Positions 32,712 to 40,277 of a stretch of DNA of 64,000 bases are shown here, in pieces; position 1 is the first letter of the stretch; every line of letters begins with the position of its first letter. Made by a program: the position numbers and the translations under genes. The notes under the pieces are model-generated. The model ran no database searches, was not told the origin of the DNA, and worked only from the letters and a program-made list of their open reading frames with translations. Where the stretch lies: the NCBI RefSeq assembly GCF_024198255.1, contig NZ_JAJVKW010000020.1, positions 110,942 to 174,941 of the forward strand, given 5' to 3'. Source of the DNA: Myxococcus guangdongensis (lineage in GTDB: Bacteria; Myxococcota; Myxococcia; Myxococcales; Myxococcaceae).

Positions 32712-33788
32712 ATGGGTTCTTCCAGACGGGATTGTGGGCCTTCGGGCCCGAGGCTCGAGCGGATGCGCGCCTCACAGCGGTACGAGGATGGCCGGTTTCG
32801 CAACACCGCCCCGGTGGGGCCCGGCCTCCAGGGCAATCCGCTCCCGCTGCTCGGCGAGTACTTCTTCGGCGGCACCCAGCGCACACCGCCCGGTGTCCTC
32901 CCGCTGGAGAGCCCGCTCGAGGCGTGGGCCCGGCGGCCCGACTCCGGCCTGCGCGTGACGTGGCTGGGGCACAGCACGATGCTGCTGGAGCTGGACGGCG
33001 CGCGCATCCTCACCGACCCCGTCTTCGGCGAGCGCGCCTCGCCCATGTCGTTCGCGGGCCCTCGTCGCTTCCACCCGGTGCCGGTGTCCCTGGAGACACT
33101 CCCCGAGCTGGACGCGGTGCTGGTGTCGCATGACCACTACGACCACCTGTGCCGTGCCACCATCACCGCGCTCGCGAAGCGGCGGGTCCCGTTCATCACC
33201 GCGCTGGGTGTGGGGATGCACCTGGAGGCCTATGGCGTGGCGCCGGAGCTCATCACCGAGCTGGACTGGTGGGAGAAGCACTTGGTGGGGCCGGTGACTT
33301 TCACGGCGACGCCCTCGCAGCACTTCTCGGGGCGCGGGCTGGCGGACAGGAACCGGACGCTGTGGGCCTCCTGGGTGCTCGAGGGGGAGCGGCATCGGCT
33401 CTTCTTCAGCGGCGATACGGGGCTGACGGAGGAGTTCCGCGAGGTGGGCCGGCTGCATGGCCCGTTCGACCTGGTGATGCTGGAGGTCGGCGCGTTCCAT
33501 CAGAGCTGGGGTGGCATCCACCTGGGGCCGGAGAACGCGCTCAAGGTCCACGAGATGCTGGGCGGGGGACGGCTGATGCCGGTGCACTGGGGCACGTTCA
33601 ACCTCGCGCTGCATGCGTGGGACGAGCCCGCGGAGACGCTCGTCCGACTGGCCTCGGAGCAGCAGGTGCGCTTGTTCACGCCCCGCTTGGGGGCCGCGAG
33701 CGAGCCGACGCGCGTCGAGGTGGCCACGCCCTGGTGGCGCGAGGTTTCTTCCCCGGAGTTGGCCCCGCGTCCCGTGCTGGGCGGGTAG
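32712..33788 (+). CDS. Metallo-beta-lactamase-fold hydrolase (NAPE-PLD/UlaG-like)
   Basis: A 358-residue MBL-fold protein. The metal-binding motif is SHDHYDHL, with further ligands in TPSQHFSGRGL, FFSGDTG and PVHWGTF. The block SGRGLADRNRTLWASWV is typical of the NAPE-phospholipase-D-like branch. Such enzymes hydrolyse phosphodiester or lactone bonds. A second possible start lies 17 codons in (at 32763). No signal peptide is seen. Confidence 0.87.
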   Translation: MGSSRRDCGPSGPRLERMRASQRYEDGRFRNTAPVGPGLQGNPLPLLGEYFFGGTQRTPPGVLPLESPLEAWARRPDSGLRVTWLGHSTMLLELDGARILTDPVFGERASPMSFAGPRRFHPVPVSLETLPELDAVLVSHDHYDHLCRATITALAKRRVPFITALGVGMHLEAYGVAPELITELDWWEKHLVGPVTFTATPSQHFSGRGLADRNRTLWASWVLEGERHRLFFSGDTGLTEEFREVGRLHGPFDLVMLEVGAFHQSWGGIHLGPENALKVHEMLGGGRLMPVHWGTFNLALHAWDEPAETLVRLASEQQVRLFTPRLGAASEPTRVEVATPWWREVSSPELAPRPVLGG

Positions 33789-33902
33789 GCGGCCGTGCGG
33801 GCCGCTGATAGTCCCTGGCTATCAGCCTCATCCAAACGATGTCTTGGAACGGGGCACTCGCGATGGGCATCTTTCCCCGCACAGGTGGAAGGAGCCTTGA
33901 CG

Positions 33903-34493
33903 ATGCCTCTCATCGCGCTCGCGGGTGTTGGTTCGGGTGCGCTGCACGCGCTGGCGGGACCGGACCATCTGCTGAGCCTCGCGCCGCTGTCCGTCGGACG
34001 GCGTCAGGGGGCCTGGCGGGTGGGGTTGATGTGGGGGCTCGGCCATGGGCTCGGCACCCTGGTCGCCGCGGGTGTGTTGATGGTCGTCCTGTCCGCGGTG
34101 CACCTGGAGTTCGTCGACCAGTGGGCCGAGCGCATCGCGGGGTTCGCGCTGGTGAGCATGGGCGTCTGGGGCCTGAAGCGGCGCGTGGTGACGGGCGATG
34201 AGGCGCGGCAGTCGCGCGGTGTCGTCGCGGTGGGGCTGGTCCACGGACTGACGGGCGCGTCCGCGCTGCTGTTGATACTTCCCGTGACGGTCGCGGGGAC
34301 GGGGCTGGAGCAGGCCCTGTTCCTCGGGGGCTTCTCGGTGGGCAGCACCCTGGCGATGTCCGCGCTCACCGCTGGCATCGCCGCCTTCTCCCGCGCGAAG
34401 CGGGTGTCCTCGAAGGTGGCCACCCACGTGCCCCGCGTGGCCTCCACGCTCTCCATCCTCCTGGGTGGGGCGTGGATGGCGGGGAGCTTCTGA
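33903..34493 (+). CDS. NicO/UreH-like nickel-cobalt transport family protein
   Basis: A 196-residue membrane protein with about six helices. The first helix has HALAGPDHLLSLAPL, the His-x-x-x-x-Asp-His signature of nickel/cobalt transporters and RcnA-type exporters. A matching MWGLGHGLGT and VGLVHGLTGASALL place further His residues inside the membrane, as in the family. Its likely role is movement of Ni or Co across the inner membrane; direction is not clear. It ends 11 bases before the convergent oxyR gene. Confidence 0.82.
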   Translation: MPLIALAGVGSGALHALAGPDHLLSLAPLSVGRRQGAWRVGLMWGLGHGLGTLVAAGVLMVVLSAVHLEFVDQWAERIAGFALVSMGVWGLKRRVVTGDEARQSRGVVAVGLVHGLTGASALLLILPVTVAGTGLEQALFLGGFSVGSTLAMSALTAGIAAFSRAKRVSSKVATHVPRVASTLSILLGGAWMAGSF

Positions 34494-34504
34494 CGGCGCG
34501 GGGC

Positions 34505-35440
34505 TCAGCGACCGCGCGAACGCGCGGGCGGGGCGTCGGGGTAGTGCTCGCGGAGCACGGCGGACAGTTCGCGCAGCGCGCTCGCGAGGGGCGTGCTGCG
34601 TCGCCACACCAGCGCGAGTGTCCTGTGGGGCGTGGGGGCGGCGATGGGGCGGATGTCCAGGTCCGCGCGTCGGCTCTCCGTCGGCAGGGCCAGCGCGGGC
34701 AGCAGGGTGACTCCCGCGCCGCCCGCCACCATCTGCGCGAGCGTGGAGAGGCTGGTGGCGCGGAACTCCTGCTCGTGGGTCCTGGCGCGTGAGCAGAAGG
34801 AGAGGGCCTGGGCGCGCAGACAGTGGCCCTCGTCCAGGAGGAGCACCTTCGCGTCGCGCAGCTCCGAGGGCGTCACCGGCGTGCCCTTCGCGCCAAGCGG
34901 GTGTCCCTTCGGCGTGACGAGGAAGAACACGTCCCGGGCGATGATGTCCCGCTCCAGGTCCCCGATGTCCGCCTCCAGCGCGAGCAGCGCCGCGTCCAGC
35001 GTGCCCGCCTCCAGCTCGCGGGTCAGGACCTCCGTCTTGTCCTCCACCCACGCCACCGTCAGGCGCGCGAAGCGGCGGCGCAGCGCGGGCGTGAGCGAGG
35101 GGAGCAGGTAGGGCGAGACGGTGGGGATGATGCCGATGCGCAGCGTGCCGTCGAGCGGATTGCCCACGCGCCGGGCCTCCTCCTGGAGGTCATCCGCCTC
35201 CAGCAACAGGCGGCGGGCGCGCTCCACCAGCCGCTGGCCCGCGGCGGTGGGCAGCACGCGCTTCTTGTCCCGCTCGAAGAGTCGGACCCCGAGCGCCTCC
35301 TCGAGCTGCGCCAGCTGCGCGCTCAGCGAGGGCTGGGAGACGTGGCAGAGCGCCGCGGCCTTGCGGAAGCTCAGGCTGTCCGCGACGGCGACGGCGTACT
35401 GGAGCTGCCGCAACGTGAAGGGGTGGGGCTGGAGGCGCAC
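34505..35440 (-). CDS. oxyR: Hydrogen peroxide sensor OxyR (LysR family)
   Basis: A 311-residue LysR-type regulator. The N-terminal helix-turn-helix is RKAAALCHVSQPSLSAQL. The redox pair is Cys207 (DEGHC) and Cys216 (ALSFC), nine residues apart as in E. coli OxyR, where peroxide forms a disulfide that activates antioxidant genes. The GTG start gives the standard family length; the longer frame upstream is unlikely. No catalase or peroxiredoxin gene is adjacent. Confidence 0.92.
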   Translation of the reverse strand: MRLQPHPFTLRQLQYAVAVADSLSFRKAAALCHVSQPSLSAQLAQLEEALGVRLFERDKKRVLPTAAGQRLVERARRLLLEADDLQEEARRVGNPLDGTLRIGIIPTVSPYLLPSLTPALRRRFARLTVAWVEDKTEVLTRELEAGTLDAALLALEADIGDLERDIIARDVFFLVTPKGHPLGAKGTPVTPSELRDAKVLLLDEGHCLRAQALSFCSRARTHEQEFRATSLSTLAQMVAGGAGVTLLPALALPTESRRADLDIRPIAAPTPHRTLALVWRRSTPLASALRELSAVLREHYPDAPPARSRGR

Positions 35441-35601
35441 GGTGCCCGTTGTATCGCGTCCAGGTTCACGCCTTCGCAAGCACATCGCACTGCCGACCGG
35501 GCTTCCGACGTCCGGGAGCGTGCGCCTCAGTGTCCGCGCGCCCTCGTGCGATGACAGGACACCCGGCACGACGAGCACCCGTCTCCCTCCTCGCCGTATC
35601 T

Positions 35602-35689
35602 GCGCGGCGCTGCCGCCTCGTGGCGAGGATGCGTCGCCCCGGGCTCGACTTCGCCAGGGCATGTCTCAGCGCGGCGCTGCTGCCTCGTG
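35602..35689 (+). repeat. 21-base direct repeat pair
   Basis: GCGCGGCGCTGC(C/T)GCCTCGTG occurs at 35602-35622 and again at 35669-35689 with one mismatch. The 67-base spacing is about 6.4 helical turns. Function unknown; it could be protein-binding sites for one of the flanking regulators. Confidence 0.7.
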
Positions 35690-35731
35690 ACGCGCTCGTG
35701 ATGGTCGGCCGCCCGCCAGTGCAGGGGAGCA

Positions 35732-35750
35732 GTTGGAGGGTTGCTCCAAC
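35732..35750 (+). promoter_or_regulatory. Candidate TetR operator (inverted repeat)
   Basis: GTTGGAG-N5-CTCCAAC, a perfect 7-base inverted repeat with a five-base spacer, lies 60 bases before the TetR-family start. TetR repressors usually bind such palindromes next to their own gene. Binding is inferred, not shown. Confidence 0.5.
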
Positions 35751-35809
35751 TCAGCTCGGACACTCAGTCGCGGATGACCCGAGGGTGGACCGCGCATAGG
35801 GTAGGGCGC

Positions 35810-36418
35810 ATGGGGCCAGCACGACGGGATGGGGTGAAGCGACGCGACGAGCTGCTGGACGCGGCGTTGCAGTGCTTCACGGAGCGGGGTGTCCTCGGCA
35901 CGGGCATCGAGGAGATTCGCAAGGCCGCGAAGGCGAGCCCCTCCAGCGTCTACCACCTGTTCGACGGATTGCCGGACCTGACGCTGGCGCTGCTCCTGCG
36001 CACCTTCGAGCGGCTCTTCTCGCACCAGACCGAGCGCGTGCTGGCCACGTCCACGGCGGAGGAGGCGGTCCTCGCGCTGGTGGACGGACACCTCGAGTGG
36101 GTCCTGGCCCATCCGGACGAGGGGCGCTTCATGTACCAGGCCATCGCGATGGAGCTGCGTGCGGGCGCCGCGGAGGTGTTGCTGGCGCGAAAGATGGAAC
36201 TGCTCGGGCCCATCATCCATCACACGGCGCGCTTCATCGCCGAGGACGGGGTGCCCGTGTGGACGCCCCTGCAACTGGACGTCGTGTTGCTCGGCCCCAG
36301 TCACGAGGCGTGTCGGCGCTACCTGGGCGGCGCGGCGTTGGACCCGACGTGGATGCGCTCACGCCTGCCGAGGCTCGCGTGGCGGAGCATCCAGGCCGAG
36401 CTCCCGCGCTCCTCCTGA
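35810..36418 (+). CDS. TetR-family transcriptional regulator
   Basis: About 202 residues. The N-terminal DNA-binding region is RRDELLDAALQCFTERG followed by GIEEIRKAAKASPSSVYHLF, the TetR helix-turn-helix. The C-terminal ligand domain is all-helical with no recognisable ligand type. The start was set at the Met a dozen or so residues before the helix-turn-helix; the open frame upstream has no ribosome site. The candidate operator upstream suggests autoregulation. No obvious efflux target is adjacent; the downstream gene converges. Confidence 0.88.
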   Translation: MGPARRDGVKRRDELLDAALQCFTERGVLGTGIEEIRKAAKASPSSVYHLFDGLPDLTLALLLRTFERLFSHQTERVLATSTAEEAVLALVDGHLEWVLAHPDEGRFMYQAIAMELRAGAAEVLLARKMELLGPIIHHTARFIAEDGVPVWTPLQLDVVLLGPSHEACRRYLGGAALDPTWMRSRLPRLAWRSIQAELPRSS

Positions 36419-36424
36419 TTCTCT

Positions 36425-37078
36425 TCAGCCGCCGGTCACCACCGCGCGCAGCCACGCGAGGTACGTGCCCACGCTCGGCGTCACCTGGGCCTGCGTCCAG
36501 CGCAGCTTGCGCACGTGCCGTGGGCCCTTCGCCTCGGCCTCGAGCGGCGCGAGCATCTCCAGCGCTTCGTCCCGCTGCTGCTGCTTCGCGAGCTGGAGCG
36601 CCAGGTCCAGCTTCACCTCGAACAGCGACGCCTCCAGCGCGAGCGTCTCGCGCAAGAGCAAGATGGCGCTGCCTCGCTCCGAGGCGCGGGAGAACTGGAG
36701 CCGTCCGCGCAGCAGCGACTTCACCGCCTCCGCGCGATGTCCCTTCTGTACGTGCAGCCGCGCCACCTCGCGCCACAGGTCCAGCTCGCGCGGGAACAGC
36801 TCCGTCGCCTGCGCGTACACCGCGAGCGCCTTGTCGGCGAAGCCCTTGTCCAGGTGCGCCTGGGCCGCCGCGCGGAAGCTCTCCAGCGCGGCCTCCGGCT
36901 GCTTCGTCTTCGCCAGCAGCGGCGCGAGCTTGCCCAGCACCACCGCGTCCTTGGGCTCCAGCTCCAGCGCCTTGCGGTAGCCGGAGATGGCCTTGTTCAG
37001 CCGACCCTTGGAGCGCGCGAGGTCCGCGTCGGTGACGAGCTGGGAACGGGAGGGGGGCGTCTTGCTTCCGAACAGCAT
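36425..37078 (-). CDS. TPR-repeat cytoplasmic protein
   Basis: About 217 residues of tetratricopeptide repeats: SKGRLNKAISGYRKALELEP, AALESFRAAAQAHLDKG, ADKALAVYAQATELFP and further helical pairs. There is no signal peptide. GGAG sits three bases before the ATG. TPR proteins act as scaffolds, and the partner is unknown. It begins 112 bases past the terminator of the noncoding RNA locus, so it has its own promoter. Confidence 0.8.
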   Translation of the reverse strand: MLFGSKTPPSRSQLVTDADLARSKGRLNKAISGYRKALELEPKDAVVLGKLAPLLAKTKQPEAALESFRAAAQAHLDKGFADKALAVYAQATELFPRELDLWREVARLHVQKGHRAEAVKSLLRGRLQFSRASERGSAILLLRETLALEASLFEVKLDLALQLAKQQQRDEALEMLAPLEAEAKGPRHVRKLRWTQAQVTPSVGTYLAWLRAVVTGG

Positions 37079-37189
37079 CGACTCCGCATTGAAGGCGCCC
37101 CGCGAGTCAGGGGCAACCCCACCCGCCCTGTCGCGCTGCACCGTGGACGCTCAGCGCCCGATACTCGACAGCCCGGATGGAAGATTCCC

Positions 37190-37231
37190 AAAAAAAGTGG
37201 GCCCGATCAGGGTGTCCTCCTGACCGGGCCC
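37190..37231 (-). terminator. Strong intrinsic terminator ending the noncoding RNA locus
   Basis: On the minus strand a 13-bp stem (GGGCCCGGTCAGG / CCTGATCGGGCCC) with a short loop is followed by AC and seven T. One pair is G-U in the minus-strand RNA but would be an A-C mismatch in plus-strand RNA, so the hairpin is built for minus-strand transcripts. It closes the transcription unit that begins with the gene at 38334. Confidence 0.88.
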
Positions 37232-37257
37232 GGGGTGCTGCCATGTTGGAGTCCGCA

Positions 37258-37390
37258 CGTTTAAGTCTTCGCCTCAGGATGAGGCCTCGTGTCCTGCGAT
37301 TGAACGACCGCCGCGCGAAGGGTGAGACAAGCGGCGGGCTGGAATTGAACCAGCATCTCGAGGAGAAGGGCGAGGACGGTTGATCGGACC
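37258..37390 (-). ncRNA. Candidate bacterial Y RNA 2 (YrlA-like, tRNA-mimic module)
   Basis: In 5'-3' order on the minus strand: stem CCTCG, a TPsiC-like arm GCTGG-TTCAATT-CCAGC (37354-37338), acceptor-like CCGCCGC (37337-37331), a 16-base linker, the complementary GCGGCGG (37314-37308, 7 of 7 pairs), T-C, a D-like arm GTTC-AATCGCA-GGAC, A, and CGAGG pairing with CCTCG. This is tRNA geometry, but permuted and with the acceptor stem closed by a loop, as known for the tRNA-like module of YrlA RNAs. The stem in the anticodon position continues into CGCC(C)T / AGGCG with a bulged C and the sequence GGCGAAGAC, resembling the conserved Ro60-binding GNCGAAG element. Ends are approximate. Confidence 0.62.
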
Positions 37391-37429
37391 CACGACAGCG
37401 AATGTTGAGTTTGGAGTGAGAGTCTGAAA

Positions 37430-37560
37430 CTGGGGTGCTTCGCGGGCCCGGTATTTGTCGCTCGCCTCTACCATTTGGGCTACCCCGCCACAGGGTTGGC
37501 GGGGGCAGGGCTCGAACCTGCACTGGAAGACGACCCGGGAACGCTCGGCGTCAACTTGCT
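37430..37560 (-). ncRNA. Candidate bacterial Y RNA 1 (YrlA-like, tRNA-mimic module)
   Basis: On the minus strand: stem GTCGT, T-like arm GCAGG-TTCGAGC-CCTGC (37521-37505), acceptor-like CCCCGCC (37504-37498), an eight-base linker, complementary GGCGGGG (37489-37483, 7 of 7 pairs), T-A, a D-like arm GCC-(loop with TGG)-GGC, then GCGAC pairing with GTCGT. A further CCCGG/CCGGG segment extends this stem. TTGAC lies on the 5' side and CGCGAAGC on the 3' side, like the Ro60-binding strands of bacterial Y RNAs. The permuted order rules out an ordinary tRNA. It sits upstream of copy 2 in the same transcript. Ends are approximate. Confidence 0.6.
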
Positions 37561-37602
37561 GCTGAGTTTGAGTTTGTACTCCGTAGGACTGCGTGCGCGA
37601 GC

Positions 37603-38334
37603 CTAGCTGAAGAGGTAGCCGAGGAGAACATCCCCGGCCTTCATCTCCTCCGCCGCGACGGCGTTGGCTTCCTCGCGCGCGAACTTGACCGCTTGCTGGA
37701 GCTTCTCCACGCGCTCCAACAGCTCATTGACCCGGACGGCCGGCAGGGCGCCCGAGTACTTCACCGTCTTCCAGTAACCGACGACGATGTCCTCGTAATA
37801 GACCTCCACCTGGGCGGGGTGCTTCTCGGTGGCCTCGGCCTTCACGTGGTTGCGGGGGACCTTCTTCGTCTTCGCCGTCTGCACGGACTCGGTGGCCCAC
37901 AGGCCCTGCGCCGGGTCCGGAACCCAGGACTCCGACGGGTCCAACGTGGGCAGCTTCTTGACGAAGGTGTGCAGGTCCACCAGCTGCTTCTCGAGGAAGA
38001 GCAGGTACGTCGCGGGCACGCCCTTGAGCAGGACGCGGCCGTCCACGCTCACGTCGGCCTTCGCGCGACAGTTGGTGAGGTCCTTGGTGGCGGTGACGTC
38101 GAAGAGGCGGGTGAGGATTTCCTTCGTCTTCTTCAACACGTCGTCGGTGCGCACCTGCACGCGCGTGGACTCGGGGGGGAAGCGCTCACCCTCTTCGTCC
38201 CGGGGCTGATAGGTGCGGGAGATGCCGTTGAGCAGCTGCGGCTTCTGCAAGTCGTGGTGCGCCTGGGTCAGCTCCTGCTGGGAGCGGTTCTTGACGCCCT
38301 TCTCGACGGCGATGATCTGATTGAGCTTGGTCAC
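37603..38334 (-). CDS. Conserved protein of unknown function upstream of the Y RNA-like pair
   Basis: A 243-residue soluble protein. I recognise the family from general memory as widely conserved in actinobacteria and others, but I cannot give a function. Characteristic segments are LNQIIAVEKGVKNRSQQEL, GISRTYQPRDEEGER, TYLLFLEKQLVDLHTFV, KAEATEKHPAQVEVYYED and RVEKLQQAVKFAREEAN. The last is a coiled-coil-like C-terminus; no catalytic motif is obvious. It lies 42 bases or so before the first noncoding element with no terminator between, so protein and RNAs probably share a transcript. A role with those RNAs is inference. Confidence 0.85.
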   Translation of the reverse strand: MTKLNQIIAVEKGVKNRSQQELTQAHHDLQKPQLLNGISRTYQPRDEEGERFPPESTRVQVRTDDVLKKTKEILTRLFDVTATKDLTNCRAKADVSVDGRVLLKGVPATYLLFLEKQLVDLHTFVKKLPTLDPSESWVPDPAQGLWATESVQTAKTKKVPRNHVKAEATEKHPAQVEVYYEDIVVGYWKTVKYSGALPAVRVNELLERVEKLQQAVKFAREEANAVAAEEMKAGDVLLGYLFS

Positions 38335-38410
38335 GATGTCGTTCTCTTGAATTTGAGTTGCGGCGCTCGACGTGTCGTCGCGAGTCTACCTGACGGCGAC
38401 GACGCGTTCT

Positions 38411-38995
38411 TCAGTGCGGCCGGCCGTAGCCGAGGAGCGCGTCATCCTCGAATTCCGCGACCCATCCCACCGGCAGCGCGAGCGCGGACAGCAGGGCGGG
38501 GCGGCGATGGAGCAGGGCGTAGAGGGGGAGCGACTCCGGCTCCTGTCCGGTGGCGGCGCCCGGGGGGATGATGAGCCAGCCGGAGTCGGTGGCCTCGGGG
38601 GCGCGGATGCGCGCGACGGCGAGCCGCGCGCTGGACTCCCAGCCGGGCAGGGCGTCGACCCTGTCGCCATAGCGGGGGAAGAGCGGATCGGTGCCCACCG
38701 TCTGGGTCGTCTCCAGCATGCGGCCCTGGACCCGCAGCGTCACGGTGATGTCGTCGCGCCAGCCCGTCATCGGGTCGCCGGCGAAGTCGGGCTCGGTCAC
38801 CACGAGCGAGGTGCCGCGCGGGTCGAGTCTCAGGCTGGACCAGCCGAAGCGCAGCGTGCGGCCGGGGAGCAGGCCCCCCGGCGGGAGGCGGGTGAGCACA
38901 CCGAGCACCCACTCGGCCTGCTCCTCCGCGTCGTCCTCGCAGTGCAGCACGACGTGGACGCCGTGGAGGTGTCGTTCCAATCGAAGAGGGGCCAT
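38411..38995 (-). CDS. Conserved protein of unknown function (194 aa)
   Basis: A 194-residue cytoplasmic protein with no signal peptide. Segments include ERHLHGVHVVLHCEDDAEEQ, FGWSSLRLDPRGTSLVVTEP and SGWLIIPPG. I do not recognise the family. AAGGAG nine bases before the ATG supports the start. It lies 19 bases after the enoyl-CoA hydratase stop on the same strand and so probably forms an operon with it. Confidence 0.72.
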   Translation of the reverse strand: MAPLRLERHLHGVHVVLHCEDDAEEQAEWVLGVLTRLPPGGLLPGRTLRFGWSSLRLDPRGTSLVVTEPDFAGDPMTGWRDDITVTLRVQGRMLETTQTVGTDPLFPRYGDRVDALPGWESSARLAVARIRAPEATDSGWLIIPPGAATGQEPESLPLYALLHRRPALLSALALPVGWVAEFEDDALLGYGRPH

Positions 38996-39014
38996 GTGCT
39001 CACGCTCCTTCTGG

Positions 39015-39806
39015 CTAGCGCCCGTGGAACACAGGGGGCCTGCGGGCCGCGGCGGCCGCGAGCCCCTCGCCCAGGTCGGCGCTGCCGTAGCTCTCCGCCT
39101 GGAGCCGGGCCTCTTCCTCCAACGCACGGCGCAGGGCCGCGCGGTCCAGGCCGAGCCGTTGCTTGAGCCCTCGGGTCGCGAGCGGCGCGTTGGACGCGAT
39201 GGTGCGGGCGAGCGCCAGGGCGCGGGGGCGCGTCTGGTCCGCGGGCGTGGCCTCCAGGGCGAGGCCGAGCCGGGCGGCCTCGCGGCCATCGAAGCGGCGT
39301 CCGGTGAGCAGCAGCTCCGCGGCGCGCTGGGGACCTGCTCGCAGCGGGACGAGGAAGGTGGCGCCCATGCCGGGGTGCAGGCCGAGCTGCACGAAGTTGA
39401 GCGCGAGCTTCGCGTCCTCGGAGGCGATGACCAGGTCGCACGCGAGGGCCACGCACAGGCCCGCGCCGATGGCGGCGCCCTCGACGGCGGCGACGGTGGG
39501 CACGGGCAGGTCGAGGAGGCAGAGGTAGCGCGAGTAGAACTCGAGCATGAAGAGGCGGGCCTCCTCGAAGGGCAGCTGGCGCAGGCGCTCCAGCATCTGG
39601 AGGTCCCCGCCGGCGGAGAACGTCCCGCCCGCGCCGGTGAGGAGCACGGCGCGCACGTCGTCGCGTCCCCGCAGCGCCTCGACGCGCTCGCGCAGCGCGA
39701 TTCCCAGTTCGGGGGTCATCGCGTTGCGGCGGGCCGCATCGTTCATCGTGAGGGTGGCGACGCCATCCTCCACCTCCAGCAGTACGTTCATGGACTGGAC
39801 AGTCAT
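39015..39806 (-). CDS. Enoyl-CoA hydratase/isomerase family protein
   Basis: A 263-residue crotonase-fold protein. The oxyanion-hole blocks are GGTFSAGGDLQML and AVEGAAIGAGLCVALACDLVIAS, and the family strand FVQLGLHPGMGATFLV follows. The position of the usual catalytic Glu in the first block of hydratases is not clear; Gly/Met at LHPGMG suggests hydratase-like rather than isomerase chemistry, but the substrate is unknown. It is the first gene of a two-gene unit with the unknown gene at 38411. Confidence 0.9.
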   Translation of the reverse strand: MTVQSMNVLLEVEDGVATLTMNDAARRNAMTPELGIALRERVEALRGRDDVRAVLLTGAGGTFSAGGDLQMLERLRQLPFEEARLFMLEFYSRYLCLLDLPVPTVAAVEGAAIGAGLCVALACDLVIASEDAKLALNFVQLGLHPGMGATFLVPLRAGPQRAAELLLTGRRFDGREAARLGLALEATPADQTRPRALALARTIASNAPLATRGLKQRLGLDRAALRRALEEEARLQAESYGSADLGEGLAAAAARRPPVFHGR

Positions 39807-39867
39807 GGGCGGACTGTAGCCGCCTGATTGTCCCCGTCCACCTCGTCCGGAGGCCCCGCGCGCGGGC

Positions 39868-40248
39868 TCAGTAGAGCGTGAGGCTGATGTCCTCGCCCGG
39901 CTGGACGGCGATCTCCTGCTCGCTCTCGAAGCGGCGCTCGCTGCCGATGTTCCTGCTGCCGAACGTGCCGATGATCTCCACCCCGAAGCGCACGCGGTCC
40001 GTGACTCCCACCAGGTCCGGGGGCAGCACGAAGCTGCGCGTGGACATCCCCGGCACCGTGCCCAGCCGCACCCTCCGCGCCCCGTTGAGGGCGTAGAGGT
40101 TCACGTCCACCGTCTTGCGGCTCTCCACCTGGACCGTCGTCTTGGGCCGGGGAGGCTTGTCGGCGTCCGCCGCCTGCGTGCTGGCGCAAGCGCAGGCGAG
40201 GGCGCCGAGGAGCAGCAACACGACCGACAGCGTGGCACGGGTGGGCAT
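39868..40248 (-). CDS. Small lipoprotein of unknown function
   Basis: A 126-residue lipoprotein; the signal VVLLLLGALACACAS ends in a lipobox. The mature part is a short beta protein (VDVNLYALNGARRVRLG, RSFVLPPDLVG, IAVQPGEDISLTLY). I do not recognise a family. It starts 29 bases after the chemoreceptor gene on the same strand and is probably co-transcribed, so it may be a periplasmic accessory to that receptor. Confidence 0.75.
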   Translation of the reverse strand: MPTRATLSVVLLLLGALACACASTQAADADKPPRPKTTVQVESRKTVDVNLYALNGARRVRLGTVPGMSTRSFVLPPDLVGVTDRVRFGVEIIGTFGSRNIGSERRFESEQEIAVQPGEDISLTLY

Positions 40249-40277
40249 GGGAGCTCGCTTCGTGAGAGGGACCTCGT

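Larger units (their letters stand above)
35441..35809. other. Divergent regulatory region between oxyR and the TetR gene
   Basis: About 370 bases without a credible gene. It holds a 21-base direct repeat (two copies, 67 bases apart) and an inverted repeat close to the TetR start, listed separately. It must carry promoters for both divergent regulators. Confidence 0.5.

Noticed and set aside
37340..37560. Two-piece (permuted) tmRNA
   Set aside because: The acceptor-then-5' order would fit, but no tag reading frame ending in a Leu-Ala-Ala-like signal was found, the D-arms are tRNA-like rather than the reduced tmRNA form, and there are two copies. A YrlA-type Y RNA explains more.
37258..37560. 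Ordinary tRNA genes
   Set aside because: T-arms and D-arms are present, but no 5' acceptor precedes its matching 3' acceptor, and no anticodon loop with U33 can be formed in either copy.
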